Assembly: GCA_016705235.1 (NCBI GenBank)
Contig: JADIYP010000007.1
Location: 372,001 to 436,000, forward strand
Length of the DNA: 64,000 nt
Direction: 5' to 3'
Source of the DNA: Candidatus Leptovillus affinis
GTDB taxonomy: Bacteria > Chloroflexota > Anaerolineae > Promineifilales > Promineifilaceae
Below the pieces are notes generated by a model, which searched no databases, was not told where the DNA came from, and was given only the letters and a program-made list of their open reading frames with translations. Of this stretch, positions 7,896 to 16,762 are shown in pieces. The number at the start of each line of letters is the position of its first letter. The stretch's first letter is position 1. The position numbers and the translations under genes are program-made.

Positions 7896-10800
7896 TTATA
7901 TTCTGAGCCGGGTGACAACTGGCCCCGGTAGAATTGAGCGCAAGATTTGCCGCTCATCTTCGCCCACAATGCGCAAGATAGGCAAACCGGCCGCGTAAAC
8001 GACCAAACCCAAAGCCACGCCCACGACCGGATGCAGCAAGGAACCGAGCGCCATGATGAGAACGACAACGGCCGTTAACAAAAACGGTTTCGCCAACAAG
8101 CCTACCCAATCAACGCCGCTCATCCGCTGCCGCAAATAAAACGCAAACACACCTAGCAGCACCACTTCCGATAAAATCGTCGTCACCGACGCCGCCTGAT
8201 ACGAAAAATAAGGGATAAAAAGCAAATTGGCCACCACGTTAAACGTCACCGCCACCGTAAACGCTCGCGGCTGCATTCGCTCCAGACCCAAAGCAATCAA
8301 CACATAATTGGTCACGCTGTTCAGCCAGCCAATGGGAATCGCCCAAATCACAATCTGCAAAGCGATGGCCCCATGCGGCAAAAACTCCGCCCCGCCCACA
8401 ATACGCACCAAAATCTCCGCCAAAAAGGTGATGGCCGCCGCGATGGGCAGCGCCAACAGCAGCATCAACTTCAGCGACATCATGTACATGCGCCGCGCCG
8501 CTTCCATCGAGCGCTGAATTTCCCGCGAGATGATGGGAAACAGCGCCAGCGTAAAGAATGACGGCACAATTTGTAGGGCGTTGAACCATTTGTACGCGCT
8601 GTTGTACCAGCCTACCACCTCCTCGCCGTTAGGCAGCATCACCCGCAGCAAGTACACGTCAATGGAAATAAAAATGGTTTGCAGCAGGTGGATAAGCATC
8701 AGCGGCCAACCCAGCCGCACCATACGCCGCTGCAAAGCCCAATCCACCTGCCAGGGACCGGACAAATCAAAACTGCGCCCGGCAATGATCGTCAGGATGA
8801 GTAGGGTAACGATGTTGACGGCAATGGACACGGCCGCTAAGCCCACAAACCCAAACCCCAGCAGCAGCACACCCACGCCAATCGCTACACGCATAATGGT
8901 GGTCAGGGTGGTCATAGCCGCCGGGATTTCGGCCTTTTCGTAGACATAAAACAAGCCGGTCACCCCCTTAGACACACCGGAAAACACCATCCCGACCATG
9001 ATCAAAACAATGGCTGCAATTTCGGTTGGGGTAAACGGATTGCTAAACAAATTGGTGGCCAGCACCAGCGCAGCCACCGGCAGCGCGCCGACAAACGCCG
9101 CGCCAATCCGTAAAATCGAGGTGTTGAGCAAATAACTACTGGCCCGGCGGCGATCCTGAGACACTTCGCGTACCAGCAAAATATCCAGGCCAAAATTGGC
9201 GATGATCTCAAAAATACCGGCGGCGGCGATGGCGGTGGCGTAACTGCCGGCATTGGCCGGGCCAAGCACGCGCAAATAAAACATGGCGTAAACAAAATCG
9301 ATGGCTTTATTGAAGAGATTGAGAGCCATCGGGGCCATGCTGTTTTTGGCCAGGCTGCGGGTGGTGGTCATTTCGGCGTCGGGCTTAACGACGGCCCGCC
9401 AGCCCCAAACGACGCCGACAAACAGCAGCAGCATCACCCCCATAAAGCTGGCCAGGCCACCCAATTGGAAGCTGGTAGGGCTGTATTTGAAGCGGACGGT
9501 CCATTCGCCGGCCTCCGGCAGCAGCACGCCCCGGAAGTTGCCATTCACGCGGAAAATGTCTACCTGCTGCTCCTGGTCCTCGCCGGTTCCGGCGGGGCGC
9601 ACGAAGGCTTTCCAGCCGGGGAAATAGCTGTCGTTGAGGATGAGGATGGCGGGGGTGGTGGCAACGGCCGTTACCATCACCTCATTTATCCCGTAGGCGT
9701 CTACGGAAGCCGGAGCATAAATTTCGGATTTCGGATTTCGGATTTCGGATTCCAGTCTCCAGTCTCCAGTCTCCACGACTGCAAATTGGCGTGGGTCGTA
9801 TTCGCGTAGAGCGGCCAACGCATCGTCGGCCAGCACCAGACTGGTGAGGGGCAGCGTATAGGCGCGGGGGGCAACGGCCGTGTTCTCATACACGCGCACC
9901 CCTTCCCCTTCCCAGGCCAGAACAAACTGCGGCAGGTCGATGGTTGCGCTGGTGATCACATATTTCACGCCTAGCACGCTCAACAGCGGCGAATTCAACG
10001 ACGCCAAATTGGCAATGGGCTGGATGCGATTGTACGGCAGGCCGCCCTGCGGCTCAATCGCCGCCATAAATTCTGTGTACTGCCGGGGAATAATCGAATC
10101 ATAGCCGCGAATATCCTGAAAATCGTAAAGCCAGCCAGAATTGGCGTTAAAAGGAATATCGCCGCCCGGATTATAGCTGGTCAGCCGCCACAAACCGGGC
10201 TGCTGCGCCAGCCACTGCGTCATTTGCGGCTGGTAGTCTAACAATGCCGGGTCAACGGCCGCGTGAAACCCAACATTGGCCAGGAACAAATCCAGCACAA
10301 TCACCACTGCGGCCAGCGGCTCCCAAATCGGCCGTTTGCCGGCCAGCGGCAGGCGCACAAAAATTGGGCAGCGGCTGACGCGCAGCACCGCGCCAGAAGC
10401 CATCAACATCAGGCTCAGGTTAAAAAATTGGCGGAATTCAAAGCTGTAAAAGGCGCGTGGGCTGTCAAAACCGGTCGTCGCCAGCGCCATGCCCAGGAAT
10501 ATGCGGGTCACGACTGGTTCAATCTGTGGATAGAGCCATTTCGACGCCCACAACCCGCCCAGCAGCAGCAGCCCGCCCCAAAAAGCCAACCCGGCCAGAG
10601 CGGTAATGAGCGACGGCCGTGCGCGCAGGAAAAATATAGATTGAAGAGTGAAAATTGAAGATTGAGTGGGCGGGGTCAGGCTTTGATCGTTACGCTTTTG
10701 CTCCCGTGTCCCCGCCAGATAATCCGCCCCAAACCCGGCCAACACCGCCACACATAACGTCAGCGGAAAAATCCAGCGAAACGGCGTGTGTAATTGGTTG

Positions 10801-12035
10801 ATAAATGGCAGGCCATAATACAACAGCGCATACAACGGCGTGCCAAAAATAAACGCCAGCGAGAAAAAGCTGATGACTGCAAAAAATATAGCCGGGCCTC
10901 GCTGTTTCCTATTCCACACGCCCAACAACGCCAACAAAAGCGGCAAAATGCCCAGATAAATGGCGCCTTCAACGTAATTTTTAAACCCCCACTCATTGTG
11001 GGTGCGCGGATTGCCCTCATAATCGGCCGTATAAGCGACCTGCTCGCCGCTAAATACGTCCTGGTAGCTGTGGTAAGCCGGATTGCCAAAAAAGTTCGGC
11101 ACCGCCAGCGTCAAAAGACGGCGCGCCGGGAAAGCCCAACTCAACACTTCCTCAAAAGAGGCCGAGCCTTCACGAAAATTACGCTGCCCAAGTTCATACA
11201 AGGGAACCAACTGCACCGCCCCCAACAGCAAGCCAATGAATACCATGCCCGCCAGCCAGGCAGCCGGTTTAGCGACAATGGGCCAGGTGATAGGACGTTG
11301 GGAAACGGCCGTGCCCCCCACCCGCCATGCCGCATACAAACCCATCAACAACAAAGTGTAATACGTAATCTCCACATGCCCGGCAAAAATCTGCATCCCC
11401 AAAGCCGCCGCGCCTATTGCCAGCCACAAAATCTTGACTCGTGAACCCTGAACGATTTTTTCAATGCAGCCCAGAAGCAACGGCAGCCACACGGCCGCCG
11501 CAATAATCATGGGAAAAACGGCCGCGCTGATCACCATAAAACCCGCGCCCTGATACACCAACCCGGCCAACACAGCGCTGCCTCTACGCATCTTCAAGAT
11601 GCGCCCAAACACATACATCAACACCCCGGCCAGCCACAACTGACTGACCGTAAACCAGCCATACGCCTTCGTCAACGGCAAGACTAAGAACAACAAACTA
11701 AACGGGTAATAGGCCGAATGCTGCCCTGCCGCTAAAAACGGCGCGCCCGCAAAGAGGTAAGGATTCCACAAAGGCAGTTCGCCGCCAGAAAGAGAATTGG
11801 CAATAAACCGCTTCCAGGCGTAGTTTTCGATTATGAGATCGGTAATGAGGTGATTTTGAGGTACGGCAGCCTGGAAGTCAGCCGCCGCCGATGCCCACGG
11901 CGCCCATTGGAACAAATTATCCACCGGCAGCATGGTGCGCCCGCCCACCGTCACGCTGCCAAACAACAGGAACGGCAAAAGCAAAAATCCCGCCAAAATG
12001 AGCAAATCAACTTTATAAGCAGCTAACCGTTTCAT
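7896..12035 (-). CDS. YfhO-like membrane protein fused to Wzx-type flippase
   Basis: One uninterrupted frame of about 1379 residues. The N-terminal ~888 residues look like YfhO (GT-C fold, many membrane segments, WNPYLFAGAPFLA, then an extracytoplasmic domain); in Gram-positives YfhO glycosylates lipoteichoic acid. The C-terminal ~492 residues, from an in-frame ATG at 9371 (MTTTRSLAKNS), are a 12-14 segment polysaccharide flippase that would move lipid-linked glycans across the membrane. I see no stop or good ribosome site at the junction, so a true fusion is likelier than two genes. Two repeat-derived peptides interrupt the YfhO half. The start at 12035 has GGGG upstream and follows a hairpin. 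Confidence 0.8.
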   Translation of the reverse strand: MKRLAAYKVDLLILAGFLLLPFLLFGSVTVGGRTMLPVDNLFQWAPWASAAADFQAAVPQNHLITDLIIENYAWKRFIANSLSGGELPLWNPYLFAGAPFLAAGQHSAYYPFSLLFLVLPLTKAYGWFTVSQLWLAGVLMYVFGRILKMRRGSAVLAGLVYQGAGFMVISAAVFPMIIAAAVWLPLLLGCIEKIVQGSRVKILWLAIGAAALGMQIFAGHVEITYYTLLLMGLYAAWRVGGTAVSQRPITWPIVAKPAAWLAGMVFIGLLLGAVQLVPLYELGQRNFREGSASFEEVLSWAFPARRLLTLAVPNFFGNPAYHSYQDVFSGEQVAYTADYEGNPRTHNEWGFKNYVEGAIYLGILPLLLALLGVWNRKQRGPAIFFAVISFFSLAFIFGTPLYALLYYGLPFINQLHTPFRWIFPLTLCVAVLAGFGADYLAGTREQKRNDQSLTPPTQSSIFTLQSIFFLRARPSLITALAGLAFWGGLLLLGGLWASKWLYPQIEPVVTRIFLGMALATTGFDSPRAFYSFEFRQFFNLSLMLMASGAVLRVSRCPIFVRLPLAGKRPIWEPLAAVVIVLDLFLANVGFHAAVDPALLDYQPQMTQWLAQQPGLWRLTSYNPGGDIPFNANSGWLYDFQDIRGYDSIIPRQYTEFMAAIEPQGGLPYNRIQPIANLASLNSPLLSVLGVKYVITSATIDLPQFVLAWEGEGVRVYENTAVAPRAYTLPLTSLVLADDALAALREYDPRQFAVVETGDWRLESEIRNPKSEIYAPASVDAYGINEVMVTAVATTPAILILNDSYFPGWKAFVRPAGTGEDQEQQVDIFRVNGNFRGVLLPEAGEWTVRFKYSPTSFQLGGLASFMGVMLLLFVGVVWGWRAVVKPDAEMTTTRSLAKNSMAPMALNLFNKAIDFVYAMFYLRVLGPANAGSYATAIAAAGIFEIIANFGLDILLVREVSQDRRRASSYLLNTSILRIGAAFVGALPVAALVLATNLFSNPFTPTEIAAIVLIMVGMVFSGVSKGVTGLFYVYEKAEIPAAMTTLTTIMRVAIGVGVLLLGFGFVGLAAVSIAVNIVTLLILTIIAGRSFDLSGPWQVDWALQRRMVRLGWPLMLIHLLQTIFISIDVYLLRVMLPNGEEVVGWYNSAYKWFNALQIVPSFFTLALFPIISREIQRSMEAARRMYMMSLKLMLLLALPIAAAITFLAEILVRIVGGAEFLPHGAIALQIVIWAIPIGWLNSVTNYVLIALGLERMQPRAFTVAVTFNVVANLLFIPYFSYQAASVTTILSEVVLLGVFAFYLRQRMSGVDWVGLLAKPFLLTAVVVLIMALGSLLHPVVGVALGLVVYAAGLPILRIVGEDERQILRSILPGPVVTRLRI
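9722..9773. repeat. TTTCGGA x4 plus CAGTCTC x3 inside a coding frame
   Basis: Four TTTCGGA units (9722-9749) adjoin three CAGTCTC units (9753-9773). Both are read through in-frame by the YfhO-flippase gene as GDWRLESEIRNPKSEI, near residue 755-770 of the fusion. Confidence 0.95.
10633..10665. repeat. GATTGAAG-type repeat inside a coding frame
   Basis: Imperfect tandem units of GATTGAAGA / AATTGAAGATTGA, translated within the YfhO half as TQSSIFTLQSIFF. Related text is found between the two glycerophosphodiesterase genes and after sdhA. Confidence 0.6.
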
Positions 12036-12040
12036 GCCCC

Positions 12041-12070
12041 AAACAAAATCAGGGCTATTCCTAGCCCTGA
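12041..12070 (-). terminator. Terminator-like hairpin in the leader of the YfhO-flippase gene
   Basis: On the minus strand TCAGGGCTA and TAGCCCTGA form a perfect 9-bp stem with a GGAA loop, followed by ATTTTGTTT, ending a few bases before the ATG at 12035. It could attenuate expression, or end transcripts arriving from the response-regulator gene. Confidence 0.55.
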
Positions 12071-12149
12071 TCACCTTAGTTAAATTTTTTAGCCGGTTTC
12101 GTGCGGCTCGCCGCAAGATTTTACCAGAAAACGTCTAACTCTTCACACC

Positions 12150-13028
12150 TTAGCCCACATGCTCCTGCAGCGAGGCAAACAACGATTCCATATCATTAAA
12201 CCGATGCTCCCGCGAAGAAACGCTGTTCACGCGGACGCTTAACCGTTCCGCTTCCGGGAGTTCATGCAGGCGCTGCCGCTCCAAAGCCGGGTAAAAGTAT
12301 TGAATAGACGGTTGCAAACGAACCAGACAGCGTTCGGCTACTTTTTTACAGCGATCAGATGACGTGATCACAACGAAGTCGCCATTGTCCGCATGCCCGA
12401 CAAAATCGCTCAGGCCGCCGCTCTCCTGCACTGCATTGGTAATCATTAAAGTAACAGCTCGCGACACGTCATCGGCCGCTACAAAGCCATATCGATCACG
12501 AAATTTATCCAGGCCGCGAATACCCGCCAGCACCACGCCCCAATCAGGTTGATGCACCATTTGCTCCAGGCGTTCCACAACCAGTTGACCCTCTGGCAAA
12601 CCCGTGACAGGATTCACCAGGGTATTCAGGCGCGCGCGCCGCAAAGAATTTCGCACGCGCAGGCGCAGTTCCTGAATATCGAAAGGCTTGGTAATATAAT
12701 CGACCGCCCCCAATTCAAGTCCGGCTAATTTATCTTCACGCTCACGCTTTTCAGTTAAAAAAATGACGGGGATATTTTGGGTGCGCCGCGAATGGCGCAT
12801 ACGCCGACAAACTTCATAGCCATCAATATCTGGCAGCCGAATGTCCAAGACAACGACGTCAGGCACTTCAACACTAATCGCGGTTACTGCATCTTCACCT
12901 CGAACAGCGTTGGTCACCTGATACCCTTGCGCTCGGAAGTAAGCGCCCAACATCTCTGCTAAATCCAGATCGTCTTCGACGATGAAAATTTTTTGTTGCT
13001 TTTCTTGTGATCCGTCAGCCACTAGCAT
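12150..13028 (-). CDS. Response regulator with receiver and degenerate GGDEF domain
   Basis: About 292 residues. The receiver domain is intact: acidic pair D19-D20, phospho-acceptor D62 in VVLDIRLPD and K114 in YITKPFD. The C-terminal part begins like a diguanylate cyclase (NPVTGLPEGQ) but the active-site GGDEF is replaced by DNGDF, so cyclic-di-GMP synthesis is unlikely; it may be an output or binding module. AAGGAAGT lies before the ATG at 13028. The gene follows the V4R gene by 58 bp and is likely co-transcribed. No histidine kinase is nearby. Confidence 0.85.
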   Translation of the reverse strand: MLVADGSQEKQQKIFIVEDDLDLAEMLGAYFRAQGYQVTNAVRGEDAVTAISVEVPDVVVLDIRLPDIDGYEVCRRMRHSRRTQNIPVIFLTEKREREDKLAGLELGAVDYITKPFDIQELRLRVRNSLRRARLNTLVNPVTGLPEGQLVVERLEQMVHQPDWGVVLAGIRGLDKFRDRYGFVAADDVSRAVTLMITNAVQESGGLSDFVGHADNGDFVVITSSDRCKKVAERCLVRLQPSIQYFYPALERQRLHELPEAERLSVRVNSVSSREHRFNDMESLFASLQEHVG

Positions 13029-13086
13029 ACTTCCTTGGGTTTTGACGAAGGTTTGCCGCAATTAATTTTTGGCCAGGCAAAGCGTC

Positions 13087-13722
13087 TTATTTGATTGGCT
13101 CTTTGTCAATTCGGATGACGCCGGTTTTTGCGCCCATAGAAATGCATTCCGTGGGATTTACACGAAATTCTAACCCGCCACTGATCCAGCGCAGCGTTTC
13201 TTGCAGGATCCCCACGGCCACATGACACACCGGGCGATCCGATTCGACGCCCCAACACATGGAGCAGCGATCGATGTAATAGAGGTAATGATCATCAAAT
13301 TCTTCACACCGGCTGGTTTGATCGCTGAATTGGGTGAATATGCGGGCGACAGCGGGAATGCCAATTCGTAATTTTGTTTGCAGGGGGAGCACTTTAAAGG
13401 CTAAATCGCCTACGCCGGCCAGAGCGCCGAACTGTTTTAAGCCACGAGAAAAGATGGCGCGGCCGCCACGTAAGGCCAACCCGCGCCCGCCACGCGGACC
13501 ATAAATGTCTTCTAGCCCTCTATTCAAGTTGGAAATATAAGCAAAATCAAATTCGCGTTCCAGATTATCTGGGGGTAGGTCTGTGATAAACTGGCGCATT
13601 TCAACCAAGTTGAGGAGTGCATTCAGGCCATTTCGCCCCATTACCTCTTCCATGGATATCAATAAGATGCGAGCCATCTTATTGGGGTAGTAATAGCCAC
13701 TCATGGGAACCAATTCTCTCAC
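13087..13722 (-). CDS. V4R (4-vinyl reductase fold) domain sensor protein
   Basis: About 211 residues. The C-terminal half has the V4R pattern: DRCSMCWG, then PVCHVAVGILQETLRWISG, then PTECISMGAKTGVIRI, with conserved cysteines that in relatives bind small molecules or metal. V4R proteins include BchJ and ligand-binding parts of regulators; no catalytic role is claimed here. The start is GTG 13722, five bases after GGAGG (13728-13732), even though the frame is open to 13794. It leads a two-gene unit with the response regulator, suggesting a ligand sensor working with it. Confidence 0.7.
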   Translation of the reverse strand: MRELVPMSGYYYPNKMARILLISMEEVMGRNGLNALLNLVEMRQFITDLPPDNLEREFDFAYISNLNRGLEDIYGPRGGRGLALRGGRAIFSRGLKQFGALAGVGDLAFKVLPLQTKLRIGIPAVARIFTQFSDQTSRCEEFDDHYLYYIDRCSMCWGVESDRPVCHVAVGILQETLRWISGGLEFRVNPTECISMGAKTGVIRIDKEPIK

Positions 13723-13914
13723 GACAACCTCCAAACGTTGCTTTACAGGTGGTAGGATGATGATAAGTATAGCAACTGGCGACAGATTCACCAACAGCTA
13801 TTGGGTTTGTGACGTGCAATTTAGGAATAAGGTAATGTTAGATATCCCTCGCTGCGAAAGATTACCACAGGGGATTTGCCTTGTCAAAGTAACTGAAGCG
13901 GTGCGTAACTCTGT

Positions 13915-13920
13915 TATAAT
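13915..13920 (+). promoter_or_regulatory. Probable -10 box for the beta-glucosidase gene
   Basis: TATAAT lies 33 bp before the GTG start in the 231-bp divergent region between the V4R gene and the glucosidase. The TTGTCA at 13881 is too far for a normal -35; other candidates are weak. Confidence 0.35.
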
Positions 13921-13953
13921 GGCAAAAATTATCAGTGTGAGGAGCAGAGCATT

Positions 13954-15297
13954 GTGGCACAGGCACGCATGATTTTTCCACCCGATTTTCTTTGGGGCAC
14001 GGCCGTTTCCTCTCATCAAGTCGAGGGCCATAACAGCAATAATGATTGGTGGGCCTGGGAACAGGAAAACGGCCGTATCCTCCACAACGACCGCTCCGCC
14101 CTGGCCTGTGACTGGTGGACCAACGCCGAAGCCGACCTGGACGCCGCCGCCAAAATCGGGCTTAACGCCCAGCGCATTTCCCTCGAATGGAGCCGCATCG
14201 AGCCAGAACCCAGCGTCTTTAGCGCCGCCGCCCTGGACCGCTACCGTGACATTCTGACCGCCATGCACCTGCGCGGCATCGAACCAATGGTTTCCCTCCA
14301 CCACTTCACCAACCCGCTTTGGCTGGTAGAAAAAGGGGATTTCAACGTCGATTTGGTCGTCGATTACTTTCAGCGCTACGCGGCCAAAGTTGTCGACGCC
14401 CTGGGCGACCTCATTCCCAAGTGGATCACTTTCAACGAGCCGATGGTCTATGTGTTTATGCGCTACATGGCCGATGAATTCCCCGCGCCGCGCAAACATG
14501 GCTTCGGCCCCGGCTTTCAGGCGGTGCGCCATATGATGGCCTGCCACGCCGCCGCCTACCACACCATCAAAGCCAAATACCCGGCAGCGCAGGTAGGCAT
14601 TGCCAAAAGTATGCAGGTTTTTGCACCCCGGCTGGGCGGGAACCGCCTGGATGCCTGGCTGACAAAGCGCGTAGACGGGGTATTTAACGATTTGTGGCTG
14701 GATAGTCTGGTGAGCGGACAGTTGAAACGGCCGTACGGCCGTGGCCGCATCCCTCATTTAGCCGGTTCCTATGACTTCATCGGGGTCAACTACTACACCC
14801 GCTTCCGCGTAAAATTCCCGCCCGGCAGCGAATTCATCGTGCGCGATTGGGGCGATAACGCCACCGTCAGCGACGGCGCTTACGGCGAAGTGTACCCCGC
14901 CGGCCTTTTCCAAATGATCAACCGCGCCCGCCGCTACCAAAAACCCATCTACATTACCGAAAATGGCCTGCCGGACAAAAATGACAGATTACGGCCGTCT
15001 TTCCTCCTCACCCATTTGCGGGAGGTTTGGCGCGCTGTCAGTTTTTGTTTCCCGGTGATGGGGTACTACCACTGGAGCCTGGTGGATAACTTTGAATGGC
15101 ACAATGGCTGGAGCCAACGTTTTGGCCTCATCGAGATGGACCCGCAAACCCAGGTCCGGCAGTGGCGACCCAGCGCCCATCTTTACCAGGAAATTTGCCA
15201 TTCCAACAGCATCAGTTCCGATATGGCTGCGCGTTACGCGCCGGAACTCATGGACGCCCTGTTCCCCGGCCAGAAACCGGTCAAACTGGAGGATTAG
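13954..15297 (+). CDS. Glycoside hydrolase family 1 beta-glucosidase/beta-glycosidase
   Basis: Retaining beta-glycosidase that releases glucose or related sugars from oligosaccharides. At 447 residues it has normal GH1 length and no signal peptide, so it is cytoplasmic. The N-terminal signature FPPDFLWGTAVSSHQVEG is present; the acid/base is E162 in TFNEP and the nucleophile E336 in YITENG. Start GTG 13954 follows GAGGAG with a 9-base gap. Codons for its C-terminal half include two directly adjacent ACGGCCGT octamers (14727-14742). The exact substrate cannot be deduced. Confidence 0.94.
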   Translation: MAQARMIFPPDFLWGTAVSSHQVEGHNSNNDWWAWEQENGRILHNDRSALACDWWTNAEADLDAAAKIGLNAQRISLEWSRIEPEPSVFSAAALDRYRDILTAMHLRGIEPMVSLHHFTNPLWLVEKGDFNVDLVVDYFQRYAAKVVDALGDLIPKWITFNEPMVYVFMRYMADEFPAPRKHGFGPGFQAVRHMMACHAAAYHTIKAKYPAAQVGIAKSMQVFAPRLGGNRLDAWLTKRVDGVFNDLWLDSLVSGQLKRPYGRGRIPHLAGSYDFIGVNYYTRFRVKFPPGSEFIVRDWGDNATVSDGAYGEVYPAGLFQMINRARRYQKPIYITENGLPDKNDRLRPSFLLTHLREVWRAVSFCFPVMGYYHWSLVDNFEWHNGWSQRFGLIEMDPQTQVRQWRPSAHLYQEICHSNSISSDMAARYAPELMDALFPGQKPVKLED

Positions 15298-15398
15298 ACG
15301 GCCGTCTGCCCCATTTTGCCCCCCTTCCCGGTTAATGGTTGCCGGGCAGGGTGTGATATAATTGCCATTCTGAGATCAATTATTTGGGAGATGTAGAG

Positions 15399-16148
15399 AT
15401 GTCTGGACATTCAAAATGGTCGACAATTAAGCATAAGAAAGCGGCCACCGATAAAAAGCGGGGGAAAATTTTCACCCGATTAGCTTCTGAACTGACGATG
15501 GCCGCCCGCGAAGGCGGCGGCGATCCAAACTTCAATAACCGCCTCGCCCTGGCAGTGGAAAAGGCAAAAGCCGCCAACATGCCCAAGGACAACATCGAAC
15601 GCGCCATCAAACGCGGCACCGGCGAACTCGAAGGCAGCGAACTCTTCGAGATGATGTATGAAGTTTACGGACCAAACGGCATTGGCATTCTTGTAGAATG
15701 CGTCACCGACAATAAAAACCGCGCCGTAGCCGACTTGCGCCATACTGTCAGCAAAAATGGCGGCAACATGGCCGACGCCGGTTCCGTAGCCTGGCAGTTC
15801 ACCCGCAAAGGCTACATTGCCGTCGCCGACGTGGCCAACGAAGATGATCTGTTCCTGGTAGCCGCCGACGCCGGCGCAGACGATATTCAGTTCAGCGAAG
15901 ACGGAGCAGAAATTTACGTAGAACTGGAAGGGTTTGCCGCAGTGCGCGACGCCATTCAGGCCGCCGGTTTTAAGCTGGAAGAAGCCAACGTGTTGTACGA
16001 TCCCAATGCGCCGCTGGAACTCGAACAACAAGCGGCCGTGCAGGTAATGAACTTCATCGAAAAGATTGAAGACCTGGATGACGTGCTAAACGTTTACTCC
16101 ACCCTGGACGTGACCGACGAAGCCATGGCCGCCATGGACGCCGACTAA
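15399..16148 (+). CDS. yebC: YebC/PmpR family regulator
   Basis: About 249 residues, beginning with the invariant SGHSKWSTIKHKKAATDKKR and containing the family core EVYGPNGIGILVECVTDNKNR and VAWQFTRKG. Members act as DNA-binding regulators or as translation factors that relieve ribosome stalling at proline runs. ATG 15399 is chosen over the upstream in-frame TTG at 15384 because GGGAG lies just before it. It heads yebC-ruvC-ruvA, a common bacterial arrangement. Confidence 0.96.
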   Translation: MSGHSKWSTIKHKKAATDKKRGKIFTRLASELTMAAREGGGDPNFNNRLALAVEKAKAANMPKDNIERAIKRGTGELEGSELFEMMYEVYGPNGIGILVECVTDNKNRAVADLRHTVSKNGGNMADAGSVAWQFTRKGYIAVADVANEDDLFLVAADAGADDIQFSEDGAEIYVELEGFAAVRDAIQAAGFKLEEANVLYDPNAPLELEQQAAVQVMNFIEKIEDLDDVLNVYSTLDVTDEAMAAMDAD

Positions 16149-16213
16149 ATCGAACCCAACAAGAACGAGGAACGAGGGCCAACAAATCCCTCCATTCCTT
16201 GCTCAACACTCTT

Positions 16214-16708
16214 ATGCGTATATTGGGATTGGACCCGGGCACAGCGACCACCGGATATGGGATTATAGATGCAGCAGAAGACGGCCGTTTAACGGCCGTT
16301 TCTTTTGGCGCCATCCTCACCCCTGCCCACACCCCCATGCCCCAACGCCTGCAAACCATCCAACAAGAACTGCAACAACTCCTCCACGACTACCAGCCCG
16401 ACACCGTAGGCATCGAAGAAGTATTTTTCGGCCGGAATATCACCACTGCCATCACCGTTGGCCAGGCGCGCGGCGTGCTGCTGGTCACTCTGGCTAACGC
16501 GGGTCTATCCATCGGCGAATACTCCCCGCCCAAAATCAAAGAAGCTGTCACCGGCTACGGCAAAGCCGACAAAGCCCAGGTGCAGCTCATGGTGCGCAAC
16601 CTGCTAGACCTGGAAGAAACGCCTCGCCCCGACGACGCCGCTGATGGCCTGGCTGTGGCGATTACCCATTACCAATATCAACGACACGCAGCCCTGTACG
16701 ATTCGTAA
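16214..16708 (+). CDS. ruvC: Holliday junction resolvase RuvC
   Basis: Endonuclease resolving Holliday junctions by paired nicks within RuvABC. All four acidic residues are visible: D in MRILGLDPG, E in VGIEEVFFGRN and the DD..D of RPDDAADGLAVA. Length of about 164 residues is normal. ATG 16214 fits family N-termini better than the upstream TTG. Two ACGGCCGT copies lie 3 bp apart at 16281-16299, coding for part of the loop after the first strand. Confidence 0.95.
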   Translation: MRILGLDPGTATTGYGIIDAAEDGRLTAVSFGAILTPAHTPMPQRLQTIQQELQQLLHDYQPDTVGIEEVFFGRNITTAITVGQARGVLLVTLANAGLSIGEYSPPKIKEAVTGYGKADKAQVQLMVRNLLDLEETPRPDDAADGLAVAITHYQYQRHAALYDS

Positions 16709-16762
16709 TCAGGCGCACAAATCACCCACTCACTCTGAATCCTGGAACACCTAAGAGACACT

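Noticed and set aside
7791..9773. Tandem repeats as a possible CRISPR array
   Set aside because: Units are 7 bp, directly abutting, without spacers, and no cas gene is present.
13798..14757. 319-codon open frame opposite the beta-glucosidase
   Set aside because: It mirrors the codon structure of a clear GH1 gene and has no ribosome site or recognisable domain.
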